A stretch of DNA of 64,000 nt, taken from Bosea sp. (in: a-proteobacteria) (GTDB lineage: Bacteria; Pseudomonadota; Alphaproteobacteria; Rhizobiales; Beijerinckiaceae). The stretch covers positions 558,001 through 622,000 of the forward strand of contig NZ_JAMLIX010000001.1 in NCBI RefSeq assembly GCF_023953965.1. Reading direction: 5' to 3'. Positions within the stretch are counted from its first letter, which is position 1; each line of letters opens with the position of its first letter. The notes under the pieces were generated by a model. The model was not told the DNA's origin and made no database searches. It saw nothing but the letters and a program-made list of their open reading frames with translations. Positions 33,228 through 42,131 of the stretch are shown here, one piece after another. The translations under genes and the position numbers were made by a program.

Positions 33228-35675
33228 ATGATGAACCTCGCCGAATATCGCCGCACCGCCGCCCGGCTCGCCGATTATCTGCCCTGGGCAGCGCTCGTCG
33301 CCGAAGGCGTCGTCCTCAACAAGGACGGCTCCTTCCAGCGCACCGCGCGCTTCCGCGGCCCCGATCTCGATTCGGCTGTCGCGGCCGAGCTGGTCGCCGT
33401 CGCCGGACGGCTCAACAACGCCTTTCGCCGCCTCGGCTCGGGCTGGGCGATCTTCGTCGAGGCGCAGCGCCACGAAGCATCGACCTATCCGCAGAGCCAC
33501 TTTCCCGATGCCGCTTCGGCGCTGCTGGACGCCGAACGCAAGGCCGATTTCGAGGAGGCTGGCGCGCATTTCGTGTCCGGCTATTTTCTGACCATCTCCT
33601 ATCTGCCGCCGGCTGAAGACGCCGCGCGCACCGAAGCCTGGCTCTATGAAGGCCGCGAGCGGGGCGGCGTCGACCCCCACGCGATCCTCACGACCTTCGT
33701 CGATCGCACCGATCGCGTGCTGGCGCTGCTCGACGGCTTCATGCCCGAATGCACCTGGCTCGATAGTCCCGAGACGCTGACCTATCTCCACTCGACCGTT
33801 TCGACGAAGCGGCACCGCGTCCGCGTGCCGGAAACCCCGATCTACCTCGACGCACTGCTCGCCGATCAGCCGCTGACCGGCGGTCTCGAGCCCCGGCTCG
33901 GCACGGCGCATCTGCGCATCCTCACGATCGTCGGCTTCCCGACCGCGACCACGCCCGGCATTCTCGACGAGCTCAATCGTCTGGCCTTTCCCTATCGCTG
34001 GTCGACGCGCGCCATCCTGCTCGACAAGACCGATGCGACCAGGCTGCTGACGAAGATCCGCCGCCAATGGTTCGCCAAGCGCAAGTCGATCGCCGCGATC
34101 CTGAAAGAGGTGATGACCAACGAGGCGTCGGCGCTCGTGGACACCGACGCGGCGAACAAAGCGGCCGACGCGGACCTCGCGCTTCAGGAACTCGGCGCCG
34201 ACTATGCCGGGCAAGCTTATGTCACCGCGACGATCACCGTCTGGGACGATGATCCGCGCATCGCCGACGAGAAGCTGCGCCTTGTCGAGAAGGTCATCCA
34301 GGGCCGCGACTTCACCTGCATGGCCGAGACCATCAACGCCGTCGATGCATGGCTGGGCTCGCTGCCCGGGCACGTCTACGCCAATGTGCGCCAGCCGCCC
34401 ATCTCGACGCTCAATCTCGCCCACATCATCCCGCTCTCGGCGGTGTGGGCGGGGCCGGAACGGGACGAGCATTTGGGTAGCCCCCCCTTGCTGTTCGGCA
34501 AGACCGAAGGCTCGACCCCGTTCCGGTTTTCCCTTCACGTCGGCGACGTCGGCCACACGCTGGTCGTCGGCCCGACCGGCGCCGGCAAGTCGGTCCTGCT
34601 CGGCGTTATGGCCCTGCAGTTCCGGCGCTACCAGGGCTCCCAGGTCTTCGCCTTCGACTTTGGCGGTTCGATTCGCGCCGCCGTGCTCGCCATGGGCGGC
34701 GACTGGCACGATCTTGGCGGCGATCTGACCGAAGGCGTGGACGTGTCGGTGTCCTTGCAGCCGCTGGCGCGCATCGACGACGCGCCGGAACGCGCCTGGG
34801 CGGCCGACTGGATCGGCGCGATCCTCATCCGCGAAGGCATCGCCATCACGCCCGAGGTGAAGGAGCATCTGTGGACGGCGCTCAGCTCGCTGGCCTCCGC
34901 GCCGGTCGAGGAGCGCACCATCACCGGCCTCACGGTCCTCTTGCAATCGAACGATCTGAAGCAGGCGCTGCGGCCCTATTGCGTCGGCGGCGCCTATGGC
35001 CGTCTGCTTGACGCTGAGACGGAGCACCTAGGCTCGGCCTCGGTCCAGGCGTTCGAGATCGAAGGACTGGTCGGGACCGGCGCGGCGCCTGCCGTGCTCT
35101 CCTATCTCTTCCATCGCATCGGCGACCGGCTCGACGGCTCGCCGACATTGCTCATCATCGACGAGGGCTGGCTCGCGCTCGACGACGACGCCTTCGCGGG
35201 GCAACTGCGCGAATGGCTGAAGACGCTGCGCAAGAAGAACGCCAGCGTCGTCTTCGCCACCCAGTCGCTCTCGGACATCGACAACAGCAACATCGCGCCA
35301 GCCATCATCGAGAGCTGCCCGACGCGGCTGCTCCTGCCGAACGAACGCGCGATCGAACCGCAGATCACCGCGATCTATCGCCGCTTCGGTCTCAACGATC
35401 GCCAGATCGAGATCCTGGCCCGCGCGACGCCCAAGCGCGATTACTATTGCCAGTCCCGCCGCGGCAATCGCCTCTTCGAGCTCGGCCTTTCCGAGGTCGG
35501 CCTCGCGCTCGCCGCCGCGTCCTCCAAGTCCGATCAAACGGAGATCGCGCGCACCATCGCCGAGTATGGCCGCGAGGGCTTCCTCGCCGCCTGGCTGCGG
35601 CTGCGCGGCGCCGAATGGGCGGCCGATCTCATCCCCGATCTCACCAACCTCAACCCCCAGCCTGAGAAGGAGTAA
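33228..35675 (+). CDS. trbE: TrbE, VirB4-like ATPase
   Basis: The 815-residue protein has the CagE/VirB4 N-terminal domain and a C-terminal ATPase with Walker A VVGPTGAGKSVLL (about residue 447). Walker B is LLIIDEGWLAL and a late motif is FATQSLSDIDNS. It energises pilus assembly and substrate transport at the inner membrane. Two adjacent ATGs (33228 and 33231) are possible starts. A long antisense frame across it is a composition shadow. Intact. Confidence 0.95.
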   Translation: MMNLAEYRRTAARLADYLPWAALVAEGVVLNKDGSFQRTARFRGPDLDSAVAAELVAVAGRLNNAFRRLGSGWAIFVEAQRHEASTYPQSHFPDAASALLDAERKADFEEAGAHFVSGYFLTISYLPPAEDAARTEAWLYEGRERGGVDPHAILTTFVDRTDRVLALLDGFMPECTWLDSPETLTYLHSTVSTKRHRVRVPETPIYLDALLADQPLTGGLEPRLGTAHLRILTIVGFPTATTPGILDELNRLAFPYRWSTRAILLDKTDATRLLTKIRRQWFAKRKSIAAILKEVMTNEASALVDTDAANKAADADLALQELGADYAGQAYVTATITVWDDDPRIADEKLRLVEKVIQGRDFTCMAETINAVDAWLGSLPGHVYANVRQPPISTLNLAHIIPLSAVWAGPERDEHLGSPPLLFGKTEGSTPFRFSLHVGDVGHTLVVGPTGAGKSVLLGVMALQFRRYQGSQVFAFDFGGSIRAAVLAMGGDWHDLGGDLTEGVDVSVSLQPLARIDDAPERAWAADWIGAILIREGIAITPEVKEHLWTALSSLASAPVEERTITGLTVLLQSNDLKQALRPYCVGGAYGRLLDAETEHLGSASVQAFEIEGLVGTGAAPAVLSYLFHRIGDRLDGSPTLLIIDEGWLALDDDAFAGQLREWLKTLRKKNASVVFATQSLSDIDNSNIAPAIIESCPTRLLLPNERAIEPQITAIYRRFGLNDRQIEILARATPKRDYYCQSRRGNRLFELGLSEVGLALAAASSKSDQTEIARTIAEYGREGFLAAWLRLRGAEWAADLIPDLTNLNPQPEKE

Positions 35676-35680
35676 TCGTT

Positions 35681-36448
35681 GTGACCATCCATCGTTCACG
35701 CCCGCGCGCGCTGTCGCTCGCGGCCTGCATCCTGGCGATGCCGCTCGCCGCAGCGCCCATGCTGTCGACGCCGGCCGCGGCGCAATGGGTCGTCTACGAT
35801 CCCACCAACTACGCCCAGAATGTGCTGACGGCGGCGCGTTCGCTCGAACAGATCAACAATCAGATCCGCTCGCTCCAGAACGAAGCGCAGAGCCTGATCA
35901 ACCAGGCGCGCAATCTCGCCAGCCTGCCGTACTCGTCGCTTCAGCAGCTTCAGCAGAACGTCCAGCGCACCCAGCAGCTCCTGCAGCAGGCCCAGAACAT
36001 CGCCTTCGACGTCCAGAACGTCGACCGGATGTTCCAGCAGCAATATGGCCGGGCCTCGCTTTCGGCGAGCGACGCCGAACTGGTCGCCGGCGCGCGCACC
36101 CGCTGGCAGAACACCATCGGCAGTCTTCAGGACGCCATGCGCGTGCAGGCGGGCGTCGTCGGCAATATCGACACGAACCGCGCCGAGATGTCGGCGCTGG
36201 TCAGCCAGAGCCAGGGCGCGACAGGTGCGCTGCAGGCGACGCAGGCGGGCAATCAGCTTCTCGCGCTTCAGTCGCAGCAGCTCTCGGACCTGATCGCGCT
36301 GATCTCGGCCAATGGCCGGTCGAGCGCGCTCACCGAGGCCGAACGCGCGGCGGCCGCTGAGCAGGGGCGCGAGCGGCGTCGCCGCTTCCTGACGCCGGGC
36401 TCCGGCTATCAACCCGGCAACGCCAAGATGTTCGGCAACGGCAACTGA
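35681..36448 (+). CDS. trbJ: TrbJ, VirB5-like minor pilus protein
   Basis: The 255-residue exported protein has a signal peptide ending near AAAQWVVYDP. A long Gln/Asn-rich coiled-coil region follows (EQINNQIRSLQNEAQSLINQ, then QQLQQNVQRTQQLLQQA), the hallmark of TrbJ. It forms the pilus tip or a periplasmic adaptor. Start is GTG 35681, with AAGGAG about 9 bp upstream. Confidence 0.93.
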   Translation: MTIHRSRPRALSLAACILAMPLAAAPMLSTPAAAQWVVYDPTNYAQNVLTAARSLEQINNQIRSLQNEAQSLINQARNLASLPYSSLQQLQQNVQRTQQLLQQAQNIAFDVQNVDRMFQQQYGRASLSASDAELVAGARTRWQNTIGSLQDAMRVQAGVVGNIDTNRAEMSALVSQSQGATGALQATQAGNQLLALQSQQLSDLIALISANGRSSALTEAERAAAAEQGRERRRRFLTPGSGYQPGNAKMFGNGN

Positions 36449-36469
36449 GGCCGGAAGGGGAGCACCGTC

Positions 36470-36754
36470 ATGAACGGCAAGATGCTGGCCCGGCTGGGCG
36501 CTGTCGTCTTCGTCGCCATCGCCATCACGGCGACGGCGATCGAGATGACCCGGAAGGAAACGGCTCCGGTCGTGGAGTCCGCGCGTGCGGTCGAGATCGC
36601 GCGCGATCCGCTCCGCGACGGGCAACGCCGGTGCCAGCAGCTTGGCCAAGCGGCCGCCAGCGATTCTGAATGCATGCGCGTCTGGGCCGAGACCCGCGAC
36701 CGCTTCCTCGGCCGCGCGCCAACGCCTGCCGTCCGACCCACGGAAGGACCCTGA
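36470..36754 (+). CDS. trbK: TrbK-alt entry exclusion protein
   Basis: The 94-residue protein has one N-terminal membrane segment (LGAVVFVAIAITATAIEM). A short periplasmic domain follows with two Cys (RRCQQLGQAAASDSECMRVW), matching the alternative TrbK family found between trbJ and trbL in alphaproteobacterial ICEs. TrbK proteins reduce re-entry of the same element. The assignment rests on position, size and the Cys pattern. Confidence 0.85.
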   Translation: MNGKMLARLGAVVFVAIAITATAIEMTRKETAPVVESARAVEIARDPLRDGQRRCQQLGQAAASDSECMRVWAETRDRFLGRAPTPAVRPTEGP

Positions 36755-36757
36755 CCC

Positions 36758-38119
36758 ATGGGCGGCACCGGCGTCATCGACAATTTCTTGGGGGTCTTCA
36801 CCTCCTATATCGACTCCGGCTTCGGCCTCCTCGGCGGCGAGGTCGGTTTTATCGCCACCACGCTGATCGTCATCGACGTGACGCTTGCCGCCCTGTTCTG
36901 GAGCTGGGGCGCCGATGACGACATCATGGCGCGTCTTGTCAAGAAGACGCTCTTCGTCGGCGTCTTCGCCTACCTGATCTCCAACTGGAACAATCTCGCC
37001 CGGATCGTCTTCGAGAGCTTCGCGGGGTTGGGCCTCAAAGGCTCGGGAACGAGCTTCTCCGTTCAGGATCTCATGCGCCCTGGCAAGGTCGCGCAGACCG
37101 GCCTCGACGCCGCGCGCCCCTTACTCGAGTCGATCTCCGACCTGATGGGCTGGGTCGCCTTCTTCGAGAACTTCATCCAGATCGCTTGCCTGCTCTTCGC
37201 CTGGGCGCTGGTGCTGCTCGCCTTCTTCATCCTCGCGATCCAGCTCTTCGTTACCCTGATCGAATTCAAGCTGACGACGCTGGCGGGCTTCGTGCTCATC
37301 CCGTTCGGCCTGTTCGGCAAGACGGCCTTCATGGCCGAGCGCGTGCTCGGCAACGTGATCTCGTCCGGCATCAAGGTTCTCGTGCTCGCCGTCATCATCG
37401 GCATCGGCTCGACGCTGTTCAGCCAGTTCACCCAAGGCTTCGGCGGCCAGACGCCGACGATCGACGACGCCATGGCGATCGTGCTGGCGGCGTTGTCGTT
37501 GCTGGGGCTCGGAATCTTCGGCCCTGGTATCGCCAGCGGTCTCGTTTCCGGTGGCCCGCAGCTCGGCGCGGGCGCTGCCGTGGGCACCGGCCTCGCGGTC
37601 GGTGGCGCCGCACTCGCTGCAGGCGGCGCCGCGGGCCTTGCCGTGAAGGGAGGGGCGGCCGCCATGTCCGGTGGTGCCGCCGCTGTGCGGGGCGGCGCGG
37701 CCGCTGCTGGCGGAGCCGCCGCGGCCTACAGTGTCGGCTCGCTCGGCCAGTCCGGAGCCGCCGGTGTCGCATCCGGTCTCGGCGGTGTCGCGCGCGCCGC
37801 AGGCGCCGCGACCGCCTCGCCGCTCAAGCGCGCCGCCGCGCGTGCCTCCGAAAGCATCAAGTCCAGCTTCTCCGACGGTGCCAAGGCCGGCTTCGGCGCC
37901 ACCGGCGGTTCCTCGACCATGGGCACGATTTCGAGTTCAGGGACCGCGAACGAGACGGCGGCGGCGACCCCAAGCGACGGCCCGCCCGACTGGGCCAAGC
38001 GCATGAAGCGCAACCAGTCCCTCGGACATGGAGCCACCCTTACTGCGCATGCCGTCCGCTCGGGCGACAGCCATGGCGGCGGCTCTTCCGTCAACCTTTC
38101 TGAAAGCGACCGCTCATGA
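36758..38119 (+). CDS. trbL: TrbL, VirB6-like polytopic membrane protein
   Basis: The 453-residue protein has several membrane segments in residues 25-260 (for example IATTLIVIDVTLAALFW and FILAIQLFVTLIEF). A long Gly/Ala-rich stretch follows (residues about 260-360), then a hydrophilic tail. TrbL forms the inner-membrane part of the mating channel. It overlaps trbF by 4 nt. The Gly/Ala tract is unusually long and repetitive but common in this family. Confidence 0.94.
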   Translation: MGGTGVIDNFLGVFTSYIDSGFGLLGGEVGFIATTLIVIDVTLAALFWSWGADDDIMARLVKKTLFVGVFAYLISNWNNLARIVFESFAGLGLKGSGTSFSVQDLMRPGKVAQTGLDAARPLLESISDLMGWVAFFENFIQIACLLFAWALVLLAFFILAIQLFVTLIEFKLTTLAGFVLIPFGLFGKTAFMAERVLGNVISSGIKVLVLAVIIGIGSTLFSQFTQGFGGQTPTIDDAMAIVLAALSLLGLGIFGPGIASGLVSGGPQLGAGAAVGTGLAVGGAALAAGGAAGLAVKGGAAAMSGGAAAVRGGAAAAGGAAAAYSVGSLGQSGAAGVASGLGGVARAAGAATASPLKRAAARASESIKSSFSDGAKAGFGATGGSSTMGTISSSGTANETAAATPSDGPPDWAKRMKRNQSLGHGATLTAHAVRSGDSHGGGSSVNLSESDRS

Positions 38120-38805
38120 GCCTCTTCAAGCGACCCGCCGCCCATTACGGCAAGTCTCCCGAACCCGAAACGCCCTATCAGAAAGCCGCGCAGGTCTGGG
38201 ACGAACGCATCGGCTCGGCCCGGGTCCAGGCCAGGAACTGGCGCTTCATGGCCTTCGGATCGCTCGTCCTGTCGGCCGGCTTCGCCGCCGCGCTGGTCTG
38301 GCAATCCGCGCGCGGCACCGTCGTGCCCTGGGTCGTGCAGGTCGATCGCCTCGGCCAGGCACAATCGGTCGCGCCGGCAACCGCCGACTATCGCCCGACC
38401 GATCCCCAGATCGCCTGGCATCTTGCACGCTTTATCGAGCAGGTCCGCTCGATCCCGGCTGATGCCATCATCGTGCGGCAGAACTGGCTGCGCGCTTATG
38501 AATGGACGACCGATCGCGGCGCGGCGGCCCTCAACGACTATGCCCGCGCCAACGATCCCTTCACCAGGGTCGGCCGCCAGCAGATCGCCGTCGAGGTCTC
38601 CAGCGTCTTGCGCGCCTCGCCGGATTCCTTCCGTGTGGCCTGGACGGAGAAGCGCTACGAGAACGGCCAGCTAGCCACGACCGAGCGCTGGACCGCGATC
38701 CTCACCATCGTCATCCAGACCCCGCGCGATGCCGAACGGCTGCGCGCCAATCCGCTCGGGATCTACGTCAACGCGATTTCCTGGTCGCGGGAGATGGCCC
38801 AATGA
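38116..38805 (+). CDS. trbF: TrbF, VirB8-like pore assembly factor
   Basis: The 229-residue protein has a cytoplasmic N-terminus, one membrane segment (FMAFGSLVLSAGFAAALVW) and a periplasmic VirB8-like domain including RQNWLRAYEWTTDRG. It nucleates assembly of the Trb core complex. It overlaps trbL and trbG by 4 nt each. Confidence 0.94.
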   Translation: MSLFKRPAAHYGKSPEPETPYQKAAQVWDERIGSARVQARNWRFMAFGSLVLSAGFAAALVWQSARGTVVPWVVQVDRLGQAQSVAPATADYRPTDPQIAWHLARFIEQVRSIPADAIIVRQNWLRAYEWTTDRGAAALNDYARANDPFTRVGRQQIAVEVSSVLRASPDSFRVAWTEKRYENGQLATTERWTAILTIVIQTPRDAERLRANPLGIYVNAISWSREMAQ

Positions 38806-39782
38806 GCCCGTCCCTCTGCATCTCCGGTTCTCCGGCTTTCCGTAAATCCGCTTTGGCGCTTGCCCTGCTGTCCGCGACGATGCTGGGGGGCTGCGCGACG
38901 TTCAAGCCGCCTGAGATCAGCTACGACAGCGATGTGCCGCCGCTACCGGCCGCGCCCGCGCCGGTCACCGAACAACCGCCGCGTCCGCTGCACACGCCGC
39001 CCGGCTGGACGCCGGCGCGTGGCGGAAGCGCCGCGAGCACGCCAACGGGCCGTGTTCAGAGCGCCAACGCCGCCGCGCGTGTCGAGCCGCGCCGCGAGGG
39101 CTATTACAACTCCATCCAGATCTATCCGTGGAGCGAGGGCGCGCTCTATCAGATCTATACCGCACCGGGGCAGATCACCAACATCGCGCTCGAGCCGGGG
39201 GAAAGCCTGACCGGAGCAGGCCCGATCGCCGCCGGCGACACCGCCCGGTGGATCATCGGCGACACCGAAAGCGGGTCCGGGCTCACCCGCCGCGTCCACA
39301 TCCTGGTCAAGCCCACGCGGCCCGACATCTCCACCAACCTGGTCATCACGACCGACCGCCGCATCTACATGCTCGAACTTAGGGCAGGGCAAAATCCCTA
39401 TATGCCGGCCGTCGCCTGGGCCTATCCGGTGCCCCCAGCACCCCAGCGCGCCAACGTGCCGGCGGCCCCGGTCATCCCGGCCGCCGCTGCCCGCAGATAT
39501 CGCTACGGACTCACAGGCGATACGCCGCCCTGGCGGCCCGTCTCCGTCTATGACGACGGGCGTCGCGTCTATGTCGAGTTTCCGCGCGGCATCGCCCAGG
39601 GCGAGATGCCGCCGATCTTCGTGCTCGGAGCAGACGGCGAGCCGCAGATAGTCAACAGCCGCGTCTACCAGAACATCCTGATCGTCGACCGCATCTTCGG
39701 CGCGGCCGAACTGCGCCTTGGTAGCGGCGACCGTCAGCAGACCGTCAGGATCGTGCGTACCGACGGGAGGCCCGCATCGTGA
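38802..39782 (+). CDS. trbG: TrbG, VirB9-like outer-core protein
   Basis: The 326-residue product has a lipoprotein-type leader ending in LGGCATF and a Pro-rich linker. A CagX/VirB9 domain follows (YPWSEGALYQIYTAPGQITNI in parts, ending GSGDRQQTVRIVR). It contributes to the outer-membrane ring with TrbI. ATG 38802 overlaps the trbF stop, and its own stop overlaps trbI by 4 nt. A longer frame through trbF is a shadow. Confidence 0.94.
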   Translation: MSPSLCISGSPAFRKSALALALLSATMLGGCATFKPPEISYDSDVPPLPAAPAPVTEQPPRPLHTPPGWTPARGGSAASTPTGRVQSANAAARVEPRREGYYNSIQIYPWSEGALYQIYTAPGQITNIALEPGESLTGAGPIAAGDTARWIIGDTESGSGLTRRVHILVKPTRPDISTNLVITTDRRIYMLELRAGQNPYMPAVAWAYPVPPAPQRANVPAAPVIPAAAARRYRYGLTGDTPPWRPVSVYDDGRRVYVEFPRGIAQGEMPPIFVLGADGEPQIVNSRVYQNILIVDRIFGAAELRLGSGDRQQTVRIVRTDGRPAS

Positions 39783-40966
39783 GCAATACCGAAAATGACA
39801 TCCCAGAACCGCAGCCGGAAACCTCGGCCGCAACCGATAGCGCTGCACCCATGCGCCTGCGCGCCGAACCGCCGCGCGTCACGCGCCTGTCGCGCAAGGT
39901 CCTCGCGAGCATCGGCCTCGTCGCCAGCATCGGCATCGGCAGCGCTCTCATCTATGCGCTTCAGACGCGCGATGCGGGCCAGACCAGTGAGGAGCTCTAC
40001 TCGACCGATAATCGCGCCACCGCCGACGGCTTGGCCGGTTTGCCGCGCGACTATACCGGACCTGTCCTTGGACCAGCGCTGCCCGGCGATCTCGGTCGGC
40101 CGATCCTCAGCGCACAGAACCGCGGCCAGCCCGTCACGCCGCCCGCCGTGGCGGCAACGCCTCGCGTCGACCCAGAGGAGCAACGCCGCCTCGCCGAGCT
40201 GGAGGCGGCGCGTACCAGCCGCGTCTTCTTCCAGGCCGGCCCGGCGTCCACGACCACACCCACCGGCGTGGCCGCGCCAGGCCTCGCGGGTCTAGGGACC
40301 GGGTCGCAGCCGGGCACCCCGACCGCTCAGGACCGACAGCTCGCCTTTCTCAACGCGCCCGTCGACCGCCGGATCGTCACGGCCGACCGCGTAATGGCGC
40401 CAGCATCGCCCTACATCCTGCAGGCCGGCGCGGTCATACCCGCCGCGATGATCACCGGCATTCGCTCCGATCTGCCGGGCCAGATCACCGCCCAGGTGAC
40501 CGAAAACATCTATGACAGCCCGACCGGCCGAATCCTTATCGTCCCGCAGGGCACGCGGATCATCGGCGAATACAGCAACAATGTCGGTTTCGGGCAGCGC
40601 CGCGTCCTACTGGTGTGGAGCCGCCTCATCTTTCCCAACGGCCGCTCGATCGTGCTCGAGCGCCAGCCCGGCGCCGACGCGATGGGGTATGCGGGTTTGG
40701 AAGATGGTGTCGACTATCACTGGTGGGACCTCGCCAAGGCCGCCGGGCTCTCGACGCTGCTCTCCATTGGCGCCGAGCTTGCCGTCGATGATGACGATCG
40801 GCTCTTGAGCGCCATCCGCAATGGCGGACAGGACACCATCAACGACGCCGGCCAGGAGATCATCCGCCGCCAGCTCCAGGTCGCCCCGACCCTGACGATT
40901 CGGCCGGGCTTTCCCGTCCGCGTCATCGTCACGCGCGATCTCGTCCTCGAACCCTACAGAGGCTGA
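39779..40966 (+). CDS. trbI: TrbI, VirB10-like energy-coupling protein
   Basis: The 395-residue protein has one membrane segment (VLASIGLVASIGIGSALIY), a Pro-rich periplasmic region and a C-terminal VirB10 domain (GAVIPAAMITGIRSDLPGQI, read in parts, to FPVRVIVTRDLVLEPY). It spans the envelope and opens the outer channel. Start is GTG 39779. It ends the trb operon proper, one base before DUF2274. Confidence 0.94.
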   Translation: MSNTENDIPEPQPETSAATDSAAPMRLRAEPPRVTRLSRKVLASIGLVASIGIGSALIYALQTRDAGQTSEELYSTDNRATADGLAGLPRDYTGPVLGPALPGDLGRPILSAQNRGQPVTPPAVAATPRVDPEEQRRLAELEAARTSRVFFQAGPASTTTPTGVAAPGLAGLGTGSQPGTPTAQDRQLAFLNAPVDRRIVTADRVMAPASPYILQAGAVIPAAMITGIRSDLPGQITAQVTENIYDSPTGRILIVPQGTRIIGEYSNNVGFGQRRVLLVWSRLIFPNGRSIVLERQPGADAMGYAGLEDGVDYHWWDLAKAAGLSTLLSIGAELAVDDDDRLLSAIRNGGQDTINDAGQEIIRRQLQVAPTLTIRPGFPVRVIVTRDLVLEPYRG

Positions 40967-40967
40967 T

Positions 40968-41207
40968 ATGACGAAATTGAAGCTCGGTCCCATCGTGGAC
41001 GAGAAACCGGTGAAGGCGACGTTGGAGTTGCCGGCGTCGCTGCATCGGGATCTGGTCGCCTATGCTGATGCTCTCGCTCGCGAAACGGGCCAGCAGGTCA
41101 CTGATCCCATGAAGCTGATCGTGCCGATGCTGGAGCGCTTCATTGCAACGGATCGGGGCTTTGCGAAGGCCCGGCGCGCGGTTTCATCCACGAAACCGAT
41201 TGCGTGA
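40968..41207 (+). CDS. DUF2274 protein
   Basis: The 79-residue protein (KLKLGPIVDEKPVKATLELP, then ADALARETGQ and LIVPMLERFIATDRGF) is a DUF2274 member. It is the small gene that closes the trb operon in many Tn4371-like ICEs. Its pattern resembles a short ribbon-helix-helix-like DNA-binding protein, but no function is known. Its last 68 bases overlap the convergent lysR gene, so one of the two C-termini may be altered by the junction with cargo DNA. Confidence 0.88.
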   Translation: MTKLKLGPIVDEKPVKATLELPASLHRDLVAYADALARETGQQVTDPMKLIVPMLERFIATDRGFAKARRAVSSTKPIA

Positions 41208-42129
41208 CGAGCTCCGTTTGGCGAGCCGTCGCCAATGAGCGGGCGAGATCGAGCAACTTGCTCAAGGCTGGGTTGTCGTTCTTGGGGGACCACACGGCGC
41301 TGAAGGGGAGGATCTCGCCGAATATCGGCCGATACACGATGTCGGGGAACTGTGCGGCAGTCATCGCCTCGCTGACGACGGTCAGGCCACGGCTCAACGC
41401 GACCAGCGGCAGAAGGTTTTCCCGGCCGACACGCTGCACTCGAATTTGAGGATGATGACCGAACGCCGCGAGACGTTGCACCAGATAGTCGTGAACTTCC
41501 TGACCCGGTGCGGATTCGTTGACGATGAACTCCTCATCCGCGAGTTGATCCCACTGCACTTCATCTCGCTGAGCCAGAGAGTGGTCGTTCGGCAGCACGG
41601 CGAACACGCGCTCCGACCATAGAGGCAATGTTGTACAATCCGGCCAATCCCGCTCTCCGGTCATGAACGCTGTGTCGAGCCTGAGCCGGCGAATGGCAGC
41701 GATATGCTCGCCAGGATTGTCGTCGATCAGATCGATTTGCACCTTGGGATGGCGATCAGCATAGCGGTGAAGCAACTCCGCGAGAAAACCCGACGCGATG
41801 GAGGAGTAGATGCCGATCCTGACGCGGCCGTGCTCCGAGCGTCCGATAGAGGCGATGTCCTGCATGCCATCGCCGACATTCCTCACGACCTGTCGAGCGC
41901 GCCGCAGGAAGCGCTGGCCGGCGAAAGTGAGACTGACGCCGCCGCTATGCCGGAGGAACAGTGTCGCTCCCAAGTGATATTCCAAATCACGGATCCGACG
42001 GCTGAGCGCAGATTGCTGAACGCCGATTGCGGCGCCAGCCTTGCGGAAGCTGCCATGCTCGGCTGCGGCTATGAAGTAGCGAAGATGGCGAAGCTCGATG
42101 GCATGGAGCGACGACGAAGCCATGACCAT
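41140..42129 (-). CDS. LysR-family transcriptional regulator
   Basis: The product (about 329 residues) has a LysR helix-turn-helix (LRHLRYFIAAAEHGSFRKAG, then QQSALSRRIRDLEYHLG) and a substrate-binding domain. ATG 42129 is chosen because the open frame upstream runs into IS3 sequence; ATG 42123 is also possible. The C-terminus overlaps the DUF2274 gene by 68 nt, which suggests it lost or gained its natural end when cargo joined the backbone. Its original divergent target gene is not next to it, since an IS3 element lies upstream. Confidence 0.85.
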   Translation of the reverse strand: MVMASSSLHAIELRHLRYFIAAAEHGSFRKAGAAIGVQQSALSRRIRDLEYHLGATLFLRHSGGVSLTFAGQRFLRRARQVVRNVGDGMQDIASIGRSEHGRVRIGIYSSIASGFLAELLHRYADRHPKVQIDLIDDNPGEHIAAIRRLRLDTAFMTGERDWPDCTTLPLWSERVFAVLPNDHSLAQRDEVQWDQLADEEFIVNESAPGQEVHDYLVQRLAAFGHHPQIRVQRVGRENLLPLVALSRGLTVVSEAMTAAQFPDIVYRPIFGEILPFSAVWSPKNDNPALSKLLDLARSLATARQTELVTQSVSWMKPRAGPSQSPDPLQ

Positions 42130-42131
42130 CG

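Noticed and set aside
33198..35027. Long minus-strand open frame antisense to trbE (609 codons)
   Set aside because: It is fully antisense to the well-conserved TrbE ATPase, has Arg/Asp/Gly-rich composition typical of GC-skewed shadow frames, and shows no domain.
34920..37900. Gly/Ala-rich repeats in trbL as a possible tandem-repeat array
   Set aside because: The DNA repeats are irregular and follow the amino-acid bias normal for TrbL C-terminal regions.
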